A DNA stretch of 64,000 nt from Achromobacter animicus (GCF_902859585.1 NZ_CADIJM010000002.1:620001-684000); one strand, 5' to 3'; positions 1 to 8,284 are shown, numbered from the stretch's first letter. Numbers and translations are program-made. The notes: generated from the letters alone by a model not told the origin.

Positions 1-802
1 CCGTGGCGGCGCCCAGACGGCCGTACGCGGTGATGACCTCATCGAAAATCAGCAGGATGCCGTGCTTGGCGGTGATCTCGCGCAGCTTTTCCAGGTAGCC
101 CTTGGGCGGAATCAGCACGCCGGTGGAGCCGGCCATGGGCTCGACGATCACGGCGGCGATGGTCGAGGCGTCGTGCAGGGCGATGATGCGCTCAAGTTCT
201 TCGGCCAGGTGCGCGCCCCACGCGGGCTGGCCCTTCGAATAGGCGTTCTGCTCAAGATTGTGGGTGTGAGGCAGGTGGTCCACGGCGGGCAGCAGGGCGC
301 CCGAAAACGTCTTGCGGTTGGCCGAGATGCCGCCCACCGAGATGCCGCCAAAGCCCACGCCGTGATAGCCGCGCTCGCGGCCGATGAGGCGCGTGCGCTG
401 GCCTTCGCCGCGCGCGCGGTGGTAGGCCAGGGCGATCTTCAGCGTGGTGTCGACTGATTCGGAGCCAGAGTTCGTGAAGAACACACGGTCCAGCCCCTGC
501 GGCATCAGGCCCGCGACTGCGGTGGCGGCCTCGAAGGCGAGCGGGTGGCCCAGCTGGAAGCCCGGGGCGTAGTCCATGACGCCGGCCTGGCGGGCGATGG
601 CTTCGACGATCTCTTCGCGGCCGTGGCCGGCATTGACGCACCACAGGCCCGCCGTGCCGTCCAGGATCTGGCGGCCGTCCGTGGACGTGTAGTACATGCC
701 CTTGGCCTTGGCCAGCATGCGCGGTTGGGCCTTGAACTGCTTGTTGGCCGTAAAGGGCATCCAGAGATGGGACAGGTCGGGCAACTGGGCGGGGGCGTTC
801 AT
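1..802 (-). CDS. Omega-amino acid:pyruvate aminotransferase (class III), C-terminus beyond left edge
   Basis: PLP-dependent class III aminotransferase, most like the beta-alanine/omega-amino acid:pyruvate transaminases (BauA/OapT group), which move an omega-amino group to pyruvate to give alanine and a semialdehyde. Only about 267 N-terminal residues are inside the window. Visible marks are [10 protein letters not shown] near residue 14, the cofactor-phosphate motif GSES at 113-116, RGYHGV, and the strand [13 protein letters not shown] near 254 whose Asp contacts the pyridine nitrogen. The catalytic lysine lies outside the window. The ATG at 802 gives the family's usual N-terminus. It is divergent from a MocR-type regulator, a common pairing for amine-catabolism transaminases. 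Substrate is inferred from family only. Confidence 0.9.
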   Translation of the reverse strand, partial: MNAPAQLPDLSHLWMPFTANKQFKAQPRMLAKAKGMYYTSTDGRQILDGTAGLWCVNAGHGREEIVEAIARQAGVMDYAPGFQLGHPLAFEAATAVAGLMPQGLDRVFFTNSGSESVDTTLKIALAYHRARGEGQRTRLIGRERGYHGVGFGGISVGGISANRKTFSGALLPAVDHLPHTHNLEQNAYSKGQPAWGAHLAEELERIIALHDASTIAAVIVEPMAGSTGVLIPPKGYLEKLREITAKHGILLIFDEVITAYGRLGAAT

Positions 803-918
803 GGTGACTCCAGAAGGGGGACAACCGCAGCCGCCGCGAAACGCGCGCGGGCAGCGGGATTCGAACGATTCTGGAACGTCCCGCAGGGAATGAAAATATA
901 CAATCCGCGCATTTGCCG

Positions 919-957
919 CTAACTGTATAGTCGAGAGCGTTGCAACTGTACAGTTAG
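919..957. promoter_or_regulatory. Dyad operator between aminotransferase and mocR
   Basis: CTAACTGTA at 919-927 is matched by its exact reverse complement TACAGTTAG at 949-957. The right half sits inside a perfect 12-bp palindrome AACTGTACAGTT at 944-955, and AACTGTA also recurs as a direct repeat (921-927 and 944-950). The site abuts the GTG start of the MocR gene at 961 and lies upstream of the divergent aminotransferase, so it probably binds the MocR protein and controls both genes. Direct plus inverted half-sites are typical of MocR regulators. Binding is inferred. Confidence 0.6.
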
Positions 958-960
958 CCC

Positions 961-2379
961 GTGATCGACTTCCAACCCGTCCGCGGCCGCGGGGCCGCGC
1001 CCACCCTCGTCGAACAGCTCGTCGCGGCCATTCTGCGCGCCGTCGAGGCGCAGACCCTGCGTCCGGGTATGTCCCTACCCTCGGTCCGCGAGTTCGCGCG
1101 CCAGTACGGCGTCAGCACCTTCACCGTGGCCAGCGCCTACAGCCGGCTGGTGTCGCAGGGCTGGCTGGCGGCGCGGCCCGGCGCGGGCTACCGGGTGGCG
1201 TCGCCCGACGCACCCGCCCGCCGGGTCGAACCCCTGTCCTGGGAACCGCCGCGGCTGAACGCGGGCTGGCTGCTGTCGGACATCTTTGCCGACCACTCCA
1301 TCCCCATCAAATCCGGTTGCGGCTGGCTGCCCGGCGAATGGCTGAACGAAGAAGGGCTGCACCTGGCGCTGCGCCATATGGGGCGCGTGCCCGCGATGCG
1401 GATCGCCAACTACGGCCACCCGTATGGCTATGCGCCGTTGCGCGAGACCATCGCGGCCAGCCTGAGCGCGCAGGGCATGGAAGTCGAGGCGTCGCAGGTG
1501 CTGCTGACGCAGGGGGTGACCCACGGGCTGGACACGGTGATCCGCACGCTGCTGCGGCCGGGCGACACGGTGGTCGTCGAGCAGCCGGCCTACGCGAATC
1601 TCCTGCAGATGCTGCGCCTGGCCGGTCTGCGCGTGATCGCGGTGCCGCGCACTGTCGATGGCCTGGACTGCGACGCGCTGGAGCGCGTGGCCGCCCAGCA
1701 CCGGCCGCGCGCGCTTTTCATCAATACGGCGCTGCAGAATCCCTCGGGCGCCAGCATCACCATGGCGAATGCCTTCCGCATTCTGCAGGCGGCGGAGCGG
1801 CATGGGTTGTGGGTGGTGGAAGACGACATCTCGCGCGAACTGGCGCCGGGCGTGACGCCGATGCTGGCCGCGCTGGACGGCGCGCGCCGCGTCGTCTACC
1901 TGGGCGGCTATTCCAAGGTCATCAGCCCGTCGGTACGGGTGGGCTACGTGGTGGCGCATCGCGATCTGGTGCGCGACATCGCGCGCACCAAGATGGCGGT
2001 GGGCCTGACGACGCCCGAGATCATGGAGCGCATCGTGCACCAGGTCATCCGCGAGGGCCGCTACCGCGCCCACATCGCGCGCACCCGCGAGCGGCTGGCC
2101 GAGGCGCACACCGAGGTCGCCGAGCAGATGCGCCAGCACGGATTCGAAGTGTATGGAAAGCCGCAGGGCGGCCTGTTCCTGTGGGCGAAGGTGGCCGGGC
2201 AGTGGCGCGAACGGGGCGCCAATGGCCTGGCGGAGCTGGCGCTCAAGGACGGCATCTGGCTGGCGCCCGGTTCTTACTTCGAAGCGGACGAGGCCGACAC
2301 GGCGTGGGTGCGCTTCAACGTGGCGTATTCGGCGGCGCCCGCGCTGTGGCGGTTCATGCGCAACGCGGGTGCGGCGTAG
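961..2379 (+). CDS. MocR/GabR-type transcriptional regulator (GntR HTH plus aminotransferase fold)
   Basis: A 472-residue chimeric regulator. Residues about 10-75 form a GntR winged helix ([15 protein letters not shown], then [10 protein letters not shown]). Residues about 115-465 form a fold-type I aminotransferase domain that senses PLP or an amino-acid adduct. The cofactor lysine is K319 in [16 protein letters not shown], so PLP binding looks intact. The start is GTG at 961, directly after the dyad operator and with almost no leader, which leaves little room for a Shine-Dalgarno site. It diverges from the omega-amino acid transaminase gene and most simply regulates it in response to beta-alanine, GABA or a similar amine. 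The effector is unknown. Confidence 0.92.
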   Translation: MIDFQPVRGRGAAPTLVEQLVAAILRAVEAQTLRPGMSLPSVREFARQYGVSTFTVASAYSRLVSQGWLAARPGAGYRVASPDAPARRVEPLSWEPPRLNAGWLLSDIFADHSIPIKSGCGWLPGEWLNEEGLHLALRHMGRVPAMRIANYGHPYGYAPLRETIAASLSAQGMEVEASQVLLTQGVTHGLDTVIRTLLRPGDTVVVEQPAYANLLQMLRLAGLRVIAVPRTVDGLDCDALERVAAQHRPRALFINTALQNPSGASITMANAFRILQAAERHGLWVVEDDISRELAPGVTPMLAALDGARRVVYLGGYSKVISPSVRVGYVVAHRDLVRDIARTKMAVGLTTPEIMERIVHQVIREGRYRAHIARTRERLAEAHTEVAEQMRQHGFEVYGKPQGGLFLWAKVAGQWRERGANGLAELALKDGIWLAPGSYFEADEADTAWVRFNVAYSAAPALWRFMRNAGAA

Positions 2380-2387
2380 TTCGGCTC

Positions 2388-2469
2388 GATGCGTTCGGGG
2401 CGATGCGTCGTGCCGATGCGTGCGGCCGGATGCATCAACGCCGATGCATCAACGCCGATGCGTCACGCC
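2388..2469. repeat. Degenerate 14-bp tandem repeat, six units
   Basis: Six consecutive units each begin GATGC(G/A)T, at 2388, 2402, 2415, 2429, 2443 and 2457, with a period of 14 (once 13). The two units at 2429 and 2443 are identical (GATGCATCAACGCC). The array fills nearly all the space between the convergent ends of the mocR-type gene and folA. No hairpin with a T-run is visible, so its role, if any, is unknown. Confidence 0.75.
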
Positions 2470-2476
2470 TGAATCC

Positions 2477-2962
2477 TCACGCGCGTTCGTACGTGACGAA
2501 ATCGTAGTCGTAGCCGTTTTCGGCAGGCTGCTTCTCGCGCGCTGTTTCCTTCCACTGGAAAGACGGCAGCAGCGGAAAGAACGCGTCGCCGTCGACGTCG
2601 GCATGAACCTCGGTGGCCAGCACGCGCCGGGCCAGCGGCAGGGCCTGCGCGTAGATCTGCGCGCCGCCGATCACGAAGGCTTCGTCGATGTCGCCGCAGG
2701 CGGCCACCGCGGCCTCCAGCGTGGGCGCCAGGATGGCGCCGGCGGCGCTGAAATCGGGATTGCGGCTGATGACGATGTTGCTGCGGCCGGGCAGGGGACG
2801 GCCCAGCGAGTCCCACGTCTTGCGGCCCATGATGATGGGGTGGCCCAACGTGCTGCGCTTGAAATGCGCCAGATCGCCCGGCAGTTTCCAGGGCAGGGCG
2901 TTGTCGCGGCCGATGGCGCGGTTGGTGGAATAGGCGACGATCAGGGTAAGGCTGGCGGGCAT
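2477..2962 (-). CDS. folA: Dihydrofolate reductase
   Basis: Reduces dihydrofolate to tetrahydrofolate with NADPH, regenerating the cofactor oxidised by thymidylate synthase. The 161 residues match the family length. Visible features are LIVAYSTNRAIGRDNALPW (substrate loop with the conserved W and the following LPGDL), the NADPH segment IIMGRKTWDSLGRPLPGR, and FVIGGAQIYAQAL. The ATG at 2962 starts the family's usual MPASLTLIV; a TTG 12 bp upstream is possible but adds nothing conserved. The catalytic acidic residue is the D of PGDLAHF. It is the last minus-strand gene after thyA and a GGDEF-EAL gene. Confidence 0.95.
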   Translation of the reverse strand: MPASLTLIVAYSTNRAIGRDNALPWKLPGDLAHFKRSTLGHPIIMGRKTWDSLGRPLPGRSNIVISRNPDFSAAGAILAPTLEAAVAACGDIDEAFVIGGAQIYAQALPLARRVLATEVHADVDGDAFFPLLPSFQWKETAREKQPAENGYDYDFVTYERA

Positions 2963-3035
2963 GCGTGCTTGCAACGGTAAGGGTTGAGCCGGAACGACCC
3001 CGTAAGCGTAGCAAATTGCGGGGGCCGCCCGTCCG

Positions 3036-5099
3036 TCAGGTCGCCGCGTGTTCCAGGAACTCGGTGGCCGGCATGGGCTTGCCCAGCAGAAAGCCCTGCA
3101 GCGAGTCGCAGCCCAGTCCGGTCAGGAACTTCTGCTGCGCCGCGGTCTCGACACCTTCGGCCACGATGCGCAGGTTGAGCTGCTGCGCCAGCGCCACGAT
3201 GGCCGAGACGATGGCCGCATCTTCGTTGTCGTTGTCCAGCTGGTTCACGAAGCCGCGGTCGATCTTCAGTTCGGTCGCGGGCAGCCGCTTGAGATAAAGC
3301 AGGCTGGAATAGCCGGTGCCGAAATCGTCGATAGAGATCGTGACGCCCAGATCGGACAGGCGCTTGAGCACCGTCAGGCTGGCTTCCGCGTCGCGCATGG
3401 CGGTCGATTCGGTCACTTCGATCGTCAGGCAGGCGGGCGGGACGCCATGCTTGGCCAATGCCGAGCGCACCGTCTCGACCAGGTTGGCATGTGAGAACTG
3501 CAGCGCCGAGATGTTGACGGCGATGGTCCAGTGGCCCTGGCCGACGTCGATCCATTCGCGCATCTGGCGGCAGGCTTCGTTGATGACCCATTCGCCGATC
3601 GACAGGATCAGGCCCGTCTTTTCCGCCGTGGGAATGAACTGGTCCGGGCCGACCAGGCCACGCGTCGGGTGGTTCCAGCGCAGTAGCGCCTCGGCGCCCA
3701 TGATGGGGCCGGCCGGCGCTTCGTACTTGGGCTGGTAATGCAGGACGAACTGGCCGCGCTCCTGCGCCAGCCGCAGGTCGTGCAGCAGCTCGATCTGCTC
3801 GTGCGCGTCCGCGTTCATGGACGGTTCGAAGAAGCTGTAGCCCGTGCCGCCCAACCGCTTGGCGTGGTACATCGCCGCGTCCGCATTGGTCAGCAGGGCG
3901 TGGGTGTCCTGGCCGTCGTTCGGATAGACCGCGATGCCCACGCTGGACGTCACCAGCACTTCGTGGCCGTAGACCGTGACGGGGCGTGCAATGGCGTCGA
4001 TCAGCCGATCCGCGACGTTCGCGGCGTCAGTGGGTTCGATCACCTCGCTCAGCACGATGAACTCGTCGCCGCCCAGGCGCGCGACCGTGTCCTGCGTGCG
4101 CAAGGCCAGGCGGATGCGCTGCGCCAGATCGATCAGCAGCGCGTCGCCGGTGTGGTGTCCGTACGCGTCGTTGACCGCCTTGAAACCGTCCAGGTCAAAG
4201 AACAGCACCGCGAAATGGCCTCGGCGGCGGCTGGCGCTTTCGATGGCCTGCTCCATCCGGTCTTCCAGCAGGATGCGGTTGGGCAATTTGGTCAGCGTGT
4301 CGTGCAGCGCCAGTTGCACCAGCTCTTCGTTGGCTTCGGCCAGCGACGAGGCCAGCGCCGACGTGCGCGCCTCAAGCCGGTTGTCCAGCACGGCCACCAC
4401 CAGCGCGATCGCCAGCACGCTCAGCGTGACCGCGGTCACGGCGATGGCCAGCCAGCCGGCAGAAATGCCTTCGTCGGCCGCCATGCAGATGCTGCCCGCC
4501 GGAAAACTCGCGGCTTCCATGCCCGTGTAGTGCATGCCCACGATCGCCAGGCCCATGACCCCGGCGGCCAAGGGGCGCGACAACGCCACGCGCGGCGCGT
4601 CCTGACGCAGCCGGTAAGTGATCCACAGGGCTGCTCCGGACGCGGCGATCGCGATCGCCACGGACAGCGCGAACCACGTCGGGTCGTAGTCGATGCCCGG
4701 CGACATGCGCATGGCGGCCATGCCGATGTAGTGCATCGCCGCGATGCCGGAACCCATCAGCAGCGCGCCCGCGGCCAGCCGGCCCCACGGCAGTTCGTCC
4801 TTGCAGACCATCCACAGCGCGAAGGCCGAGCATCCGATTGCGATGGCCAGGGACAGCACGGTCAGGGGCAGGTCGTAGCCCATGGGGATGGGCAGGCTGA
4901 ATGCCAGCATGCCCACGAAGTGCATCGACCAGATGCCGATGCCCATCGCGAACGCGCCGCCCGCCAGCCAGAATTTCGCGGCGGGCAGCCCGCTCGACGC
5001 CTTCACGCGGTTGGCCATGCCCAACGCCGTATACGACGCCAGGATGGCGACCCCTAAGGATACGAGGACGAGCGAAGGGTTATAAGTTCCAACGAGCAT
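3036..5099 (-). CDS. MHYT-GGDEF-EAL membrane c-di-GMP protein
   Basis: A 687-residue inner-membrane protein. Residues 1-250 form an MHYT sensor with seven predicted membrane segments and three copies of the hallmark (MHFVGM, MHYIGM, MHYTGM), a family proposed to bind copper and sense O2, CO or NO. A GGDEF domain follows with intact RLGGDEF near residue 341, then an EAL domain with GAEALLRW near 467 and DDFGTGYSSL. Both catalytic signatures look intact, so it could make or degrade c-di-GMP; similar proteins (NbdA and MucR of Pseudomonas) are mostly phosphodiesterases. The ATG at 5099 begins directly at the first membrane helix. It lies between thyA and folA on the same strand. Confidence 0.93.
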   Translation of the reverse strand: MLVGTYNPSLVLVSLGVAILASYTALGMANRVKASSGLPAAKFWLAGGAFAMGIGIWSMHFVGMLAFSLPIPMGYDLPLTVLSLAIAIGCSAFALWMVCKDELPWGRLAAGALLMGSGIAAMHYIGMAAMRMSPGIDYDPTWFALSVAIAIAASGAALWITYRLRQDAPRVALSRPLAAGVMGLAIVGMHYTGMEAASFPAGSICMAADEGISAGWLAIAVTAVTLSVLAIALVVAVLDNRLEARTSALASSLAEANEELVQLALHDTLTKLPNRILLEDRMEQAIESASRRRGHFAVLFFDLDGFKAVNDAYGHHTGDALLIDLAQRIRLALRTQDTVARLGGDEFIVLSEVIEPTDAANVADRLIDAIARPVTVYGHEVLVTSSVGIAVYPNDGQDTHALLTNADAAMYHAKRLGGTGYSFFEPSMNADAHEQIELLHDLRLAQERGQFVLHYQPKYEAPAGPIMGAEALLRWNHPTRGLVGPDQFIPTAEKTGLILSIGEWVINEACRQMREWIDVGQGHWTIAVNISALQFSHANLVETVRSALAKHGVPPACLTIEVTESTAMRDAEASLTVLKRLSDLGVTISIDDFGTGYSSLLYLKRLPATELKIDRGFVNQLDNDNEDAAIVSAIVALAQQLNLRIVAEGVETAAQQKFLTGLGCDSLQGFLLGKPMPATEFLEHAAT

Positions 5100-5506
5100 T
5101 TGTGGGGTCCTGTCCTAAGCGCATACAGCCGCGGCGCGGGGCACGATTTTCAATTCAATTGGTAGTCAACAGTTGCAGTCCGGTCGCAAGGAGAATCCTG
5201 CTCGCGTCGCTGGCTTTTCTCACACTCTATTTATAGGGATGGGGAATTGGGCGCGGCAACGCCAGCGGTCGGCGCGGTTCGGGCGCTCGGCATGGCGCGC
5301 CCGAAGGGCCGGTCGAAAGCAACGGGGCGCGCGGCATGCTGGACGCGCGTCCGTGGCTAAGGGATGGGTTATACCGAAATCGCGCTTCCAGAAGCTCACC
5401 AATCTTCACCTGCTGCGGGGCGTGCAAGGAATCGGACGCCGGACGGGCGTCCGGCGTGTTGCTGATATGACCTGAAAGGCGGTCGCCGGCGCTGCCGGCG
5501 CAAGGG
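5100..5506. other. Intergenic spacer without a convincing gene
   Basis: These 407 bases separate thyA from the MHYT-GGDEF-EAL gene. No reading frame here resembles a protein. The part next to 5099 is comparatively AT-rich (around 5144-5175 and 5215-5240) and probably holds the promoter of the c-di-GMP gene, although no clean -35/-10 pair is visible. The far end has two GC hairpins: 5433-5453 (CGGACGCC/GGCGTCCG, 5-nt loop) and 5484-5500, described separately. Confidence 0.6.
5484..5500 (-). terminator. Hairpin just downstream of thyA
   Basis: CGCCGGC (5484-5490), loop GCT, GCCGGCG (5494-5500) lies 6 bp past the thyA stop. The run after it on the minus strand is only weakly T-rich, so it is a candidate terminator or mRNA-end stabiliser, not a canonical intrinsic terminator. 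Confidence 0.35.
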
Positions 5507-6478
5507 TCAGACGGCCATCGCGGCCGTCAGGGGCGCGTGGTGCGTGTAGCCCGACAACGAAAAGTCGCCGGGTTCGACCTTCTCGAGCCACTCGGGTTCG
5601 TAGCGGCCGGTCACGGCGAAATCGGGAATGCGGTCCGACAGCACGAGCCGAGGCGATTCATACGGCGTTCGCGTCAGTTGCTCGCGCAGCATCGGCAGGT
5701 GATTCTCATAGATATGCGCATCGCCGATGAAGTAGGTGAACCAGCGCGGGGTGTAGCCGGTCAGGCGCCCGACCAGGTGCAGCAGCGCCGCGCCTTCCGT
5801 CAGGTTGAACGGCGTGCCCAGGCCCACGTCATTGGACCGGATGTACAGGCACAGCGAGATCTCGCGCGTCGTTGCGTTGGGCAGGAACTGATAAAGCAGG
5901 TGGCAAGGCGGCAGCGCCATTTCCTCGATCTGCGCCCAGTTCCAGCCGTGGAACAGGATGCGCCGGTCGCCCGGGCGTTCGTGAATGGTGTCCAGACATT
6001 GCCGCAGCTGGTCGACCGCCTTGTACAGCAGCACCTTCGGCACGCCGCCTTCTTCAAGGTCGGCCACCTTGGCGTACCCGCGCGACAGCGCGTCTTCGAT
6101 CTGCGCGGGGCGGCTGGCGTCCAGCATCTTGTAGGCCGGCCATTGGCGCCACTGCACGCCGTAGACCGGTCCCAGATCGTCAGGACCTTCGCGGTAGGGG
6201 TTAGCCAGCCACTGCGCGTTCTCGTTGGCGTTCTGGTCCCAGACCTTGCAGCCGAGTTCCCGGAATTCTGCCGCGCTGCGCGAGGCGCGCAGGAAACCCA
6301 CCATTTCGCCTATGGCCGACTTGAACGCCAGCTTTTTGGTGGTGACGGCGGGAAAGCCCTGCTGCAGGTCAAAGCGCAGCGAGGCGCCCGGCATGCTGAG
6401 GGTGCGGATGCCGGTCCGGTTTTCCTGCCACGAGCCGGTGTCGAGGATGGATTGAACGAGGTCCAGGTATTGTTTCAT
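5507..6478 (-). CDS. thyA: Thymidylate synthase
   Basis: Makes dTMP from dUMP with methylene-tetrahydrofolate, releasing dihydrofolate for FolA. The nucleophile is C192 in [10 protein letters not shown]. Also visible are the folate/dUMP segments RNTGIRT-like [12 protein letters not shown] near residue 20, [28 protein letters not shown], and GDAHIYENH. At 323 residues it is longer than the 264-residue Escherichia coli enzyme because of an insertion of about 50 residues between the GPVYG segment and the catalytic region, as in the long ThyA subtype of several proteobacteria. The ATG at 6478 gives the canonical MKQYLDL start. It is followed on the same strand by a c-di-GMP gene and then folA. 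Confidence 0.96.
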   Translation of the reverse strand: MKQYLDLVQSILDTGSWQENRTGIRTLSMPGASLRFDLQQGFPAVTTKKLAFKSAIGEMVGFLRASRSAAEFRELGCKVWDQNANENAQWLANPYREGPDDLGPVYGVQWRQWPAYKMLDASRPAQIEDALSRGYAKVADLEEGGVPKVLLYKAVDQLRQCLDTIHERPGDRRILFHGWNWAQIEEMALPPCHLLYQFLPNATTREISLCLYIRSNDVGLGTPFNLTEGAALLHLVGRLTGYTPRWFTYFIGDAHIYENHLPMLREQLTRTPYESPRLVLSDRIPDFAVTGRYEPEWLEKVEPGDFSLSGYTHHAPLTAAMAV

Positions 6479-6518
6479 GACGATCCTTGTGCCTGCGGTC
6501 CCGGGTCGGGAAGCAAGC

Positions 6519-6547
6519 GCGCCGCCGCGGACGTGCCGCGGCGGCGC
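6519..6547 (-). terminator. GC-rich hairpin between the OsmC-family gene and thyA
   Basis: A perfect 12-bp stem GCGCCGCCGCGG (6519-6530) / CCGCGGCGGCGC (6536-6547) with loop ACGTG. It lies just past the stop of the OsmC-family gene (6593) and upstream of thyA. On the minus strand it is followed by TTGCTTCCC, a poor U-tract, so termination is likely but not certain. Confidence 0.45.
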
Positions 6548-6592
6548 CTATATATGGTGAATGCCGAATTACACCACGGCCGCGCGAGCGGC

Positions 6593-7036
6593 TCAGGCGG
6601 TAGCGGCAGCTTCCTGCGTGTCGACGATGTCGACGGAGAAAGTCATTTCGGCGGTCTTTTCCAGCATGGCCGACGCCGAGCAGTATTTCTCGTGGGAAAG
6701 CTGCACGGCGCGTTCGACGGCCGCGCGCGGCAGGTTGGCGCCGGTGACGGTAAACGCGAAGTGAATCTTCGTGAAGACCTTGGGGTCGGTGCCGGCGCGC
6801 TCGGCCTGCAGCTTGACGCTGCAGCCCGTGACCGCGTGGCGGCCGCGCTTGAGGATCAGCACCACGTCATAGGCCGTGCAGCCGCCCGTGCCGGCCAGCA
6901 GCATTTCCATGGGGCGGGGCGCCAGGTTGTGGCCGCCGCCATCCACGGCGCCGTCCATCACGGCCACGTGGCCGCTGCCCGTGCTGGCGGTAAAGAGCAT
7001 GCCGCTCGGGCCGCCCCAGTCGATCGTGCATTCCAT
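6593..7036 (-). CDS. OsmC/Ohr-family peroxiredoxin-like protein
   Basis: A small cytoplasmic protein (147 residues) of the OsmC superfamily, thiol-dependent reducers of organic hydroperoxides. The two cysteines expected of the fold are present: one in LAGTGGCTAYDVV near residue 60 and one in SHEKYCSASAML near 117, each in the usual helix. It is closest to the YhfA-like subgroup, whose substrate is not settled. The ATG at 7036 is the first in frame and follows a purine-rich stretch. It is transcribed divergently from coq7. Function beyond the family is inference. Confidence 0.87.
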   Translation of the reverse strand: MECTIDWGGPSGMLFTASTGSGHVAVMDGAVDGGGHNLAPRPMEMLLAGTGGCTAYDVVLILKRGRHAVTGCSVKLQAERAGTDPKVFTKIHFAFTVTGANLPRAAVERAVQLSHEKYCSASAMLEKTAEMTFSVDIVDTQEAAATA

Positions 7037-7159
7037 TTCAGTGAGTCCTTGAGCTTGAGCGCAGTCAATGGCTGATGATACCCGTTGCGTACAATCCCGG
7101 GCAGGAGAACCCCACCCCGCATCAGGGGTGCAGGGCGTCCGCTTTGCCTAGGAGTTGCC

Positions 7160-7837
7160 ATGTCCACCACGTTGTCCAAATCCGGCCCCGTTTCCCTGCG
7201 CCGCCGCCACGGTCCCCTGGATGCCCTGCTGGCCGAGACCGACCGTGCGCTGCGGGTGCTTTCGGGCAACGCCAGCGCCGGCCGCGCCTATCCCGCAACC
7301 GCCCAGGAATCGCCGCAAACCCTGTCCGTGCAAGAAAAACGCCACGCGGCGGGCCTCATGCGCGTCAACCACGTCGGCGAGGTCTGCGCCCAGGCGCTGT
7401 ACCGCGGCCAGGCGTCGGTCTGCAAGGAGCCCGGGCCGCGCGCGCTGCTGCTGAATGCCGCCACCGAAGAAGTCGACCATCTGGTGTGGTGCAACGAGCG
7501 CCTGAACGAATTGGGCAGCCGGCCCAGCCTGCTCAATCCGGTCTGGTACGCGGGCTCGTTCGCCCTGGGCGTCATGGCCAGCGTGGCCGGCGTGCCGCGC
7601 AATCTGGGCTTCATGGCCGAAACCGAAAAGCAGGTCGAAGCCCATCTCGACGAGCACCTGCGCACCTTGCCGGTGCAGGACGAACGCTCGCGCCAGATCG
7701 TGCAAAAGATGAAGGACGACGAGGCCCAGCACCGCGCCAGCGCAGAGCAGGCCGGGGGCGTGCCGCTCCCTGCACCCGTGAAAATGGCCATGCGCGCCAT
7801 GTCCAAGGTGATGACGACCACCGCGTATTGGATCTGA
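7160..7837 (+). CDS. coq7: Coq7-type ubiquinone biosynthesis hydroxylase (DMQ hydroxylase)
   Basis: Membrane-associated di-iron monooxygenase that adds the last hydroxyl to the quinone ring in ubiquinone synthesis. The 225 residues contain the carboxylate/His ligands of the family: NHVGEVCAQALYRGQ, TEEVDHLVWC, ETEKQVEAHLDEHL and DDEAQHRASAEQAGG. The start is ATG 7160 with AGGAG at 7150-7154; a longer in-frame reading from 7085 would add an Arg/Pro-rich non-conserved leader and is rejected. It is a single gene, followed by a small hairpin at 7897. In Bordetella-like genomes coq7 also neighbours lipopolysaccharide loci. Confidence 0.95.
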   Translation: MSTTLSKSGPVSLRRRHGPLDALLAETDRALRVLSGNASAGRAYPATAQESPQTLSVQEKRHAAGLMRVNHVGEVCAQALYRGQASVCKEPGPRALLLNAATEEVDHLVWCNERLNELGSRPSLLNPVWYAGSFALGVMASVAGVPRNLGFMAETEKQVEAHLDEHLRTLPVQDERSRQIVQKMKDDEAQHRASAEQAGGVPLPAPVKMAMRAMSKVMTTTAYWI

Positions 7838-7896
7838 CCGGCCACTTGAAACCGCATCTGATAAAAATGTTGCAATGCGCAAATTTGGCCGCCTCG

Positions 7897-7917
7897 TGGT
7901 GCGTGAAGCACCATTTT
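7897..7917 (+). terminator. Short hairpin after coq7
   Basis: TGGTGC (7897-7902), loop GTGAA, GCACCA (7908-7913), then TTTT. It is 60 bp past the coq7 stop. The stem is short, so this is a candidate terminator only. Confidence 0.4.
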
Positions 7918-7963
7918 GGTGCGGCGGCCAGGGTGGGAATACCCGCTATTGTTCAGGGTTAGT

Positions 7964-8005
7964 CCGAAAGGGGAAAACCCCTTCGGCAAAAACCCCGTTT
8001 TTGGT
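7964..8005. other. Structured intergenic segment with two adjacent hairpins
   Basis: CCGAAAGGGG...CCCCTTCGG (7964-7986; 9 bp with one bulged A, AAAA loop) is followed at once by CAAAAAC-CCC-GTTTTTG (about 7987-8003). Both lie in the non-coding stretch between coq7 and the small-RNA promoter. No gene is apparent from 7838 to 8103; the stretch becomes AT-rich towards 8103, with ATCTTGCA(G/A)C repeated at about 8047 and 8101. Confidence 0.4.
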
Positions 8006-8103
8006 CAGGGCATTGCCTGGTGCGGGTTTCCAGAGGGGCGCCGCGAATCTTGCAGCAAAAAAGCAACGTCGCAAACGCCTCTGAAAATAGATCAAAAAAA
8101 ATC

Positions 8104-8132
8104 TTGCAACGCACAAAAAACGTAGGTACTAT
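8104..8132 (+). promoter_or_regulatory. Strong sigma-70 promoter for a small RNA
   Basis: TTGCAA (-35, 8104-8109), exactly 17 bp, then TACTAT (-10, 8127-8132), preceded by an A-rich stretch (GATCAAAAAAAATC) that resembles an UP element. The expected start of transcription is near 8139. No protein gene follows within reach, but an intrinsic terminator does at 8252-8284. Confidence 0.7.
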
Positions 8133-8138
8133 TCAGTC

Positions 8139-8284
8139 ATTGGATGTTGAAACGCAGACGGCGCGGTGAAAACCCCGGAAGCGCAGCGAGCTGAAGTCCC
8201 GCTCCCAACATGCCACGGTTGTCTCCTCCACCCTCCTCCTTTGGTGGATTTAGCCCGAGATCTCACGATCTCGGGCTTTTTTTT
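8139..8284 (+). ncRNA. Predicted small RNA of about 145 nt with an exposed anti-Shine-Dalgarno loop
   Basis: The transcript is bounded by a consensus promoter (8104-8132) and a textbook terminator (8252-8284). Just before the terminator, TCCACC (8227-8232) pairs with GGTGGA (8243-8248) and displays the 10-nt loop CTCCTCCTTT (8233-8242), a direct complement of AGGAGG ribosome-binding sites. More CUCC lies at 8223-8229. The 5-prime part can close by TGTTG (8145) with CAACA (8207), enclosing a GC-rich domain. CU-rich loops of this kind occur in the alphaproteobacterial CcsR/cuckoo and alpha-r RNAs and some Burkholderia and Neisseria sRNAs, which repress translation. A 16-codon frame (ATG at 8144) starts about 5 nt from the 5-prime end with no ribosome site and is probably not translated. 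Identity with a known family is not claimed. Confidence 0.62.
8252..8284 (+). terminator. Intrinsic terminator of the small RNA
   Basis: AGCCCGAGATC (8252-8262), loop TCAC, GATCTCGGGCT (8267-8277): an 11-bp perfect stem followed by an unbroken T-run (8277-8284). It is the strongest terminator in the window. Confidence 0.92.

Noticed and set aside
8144-8194. 16-codon frame MLKRRRRGENPGSAAS at the 5-prime end of the small RNA
   Set aside because: It would start about 5 nt from the predicted transcript end with no Shine-Dalgarno site; kept only as a remark.
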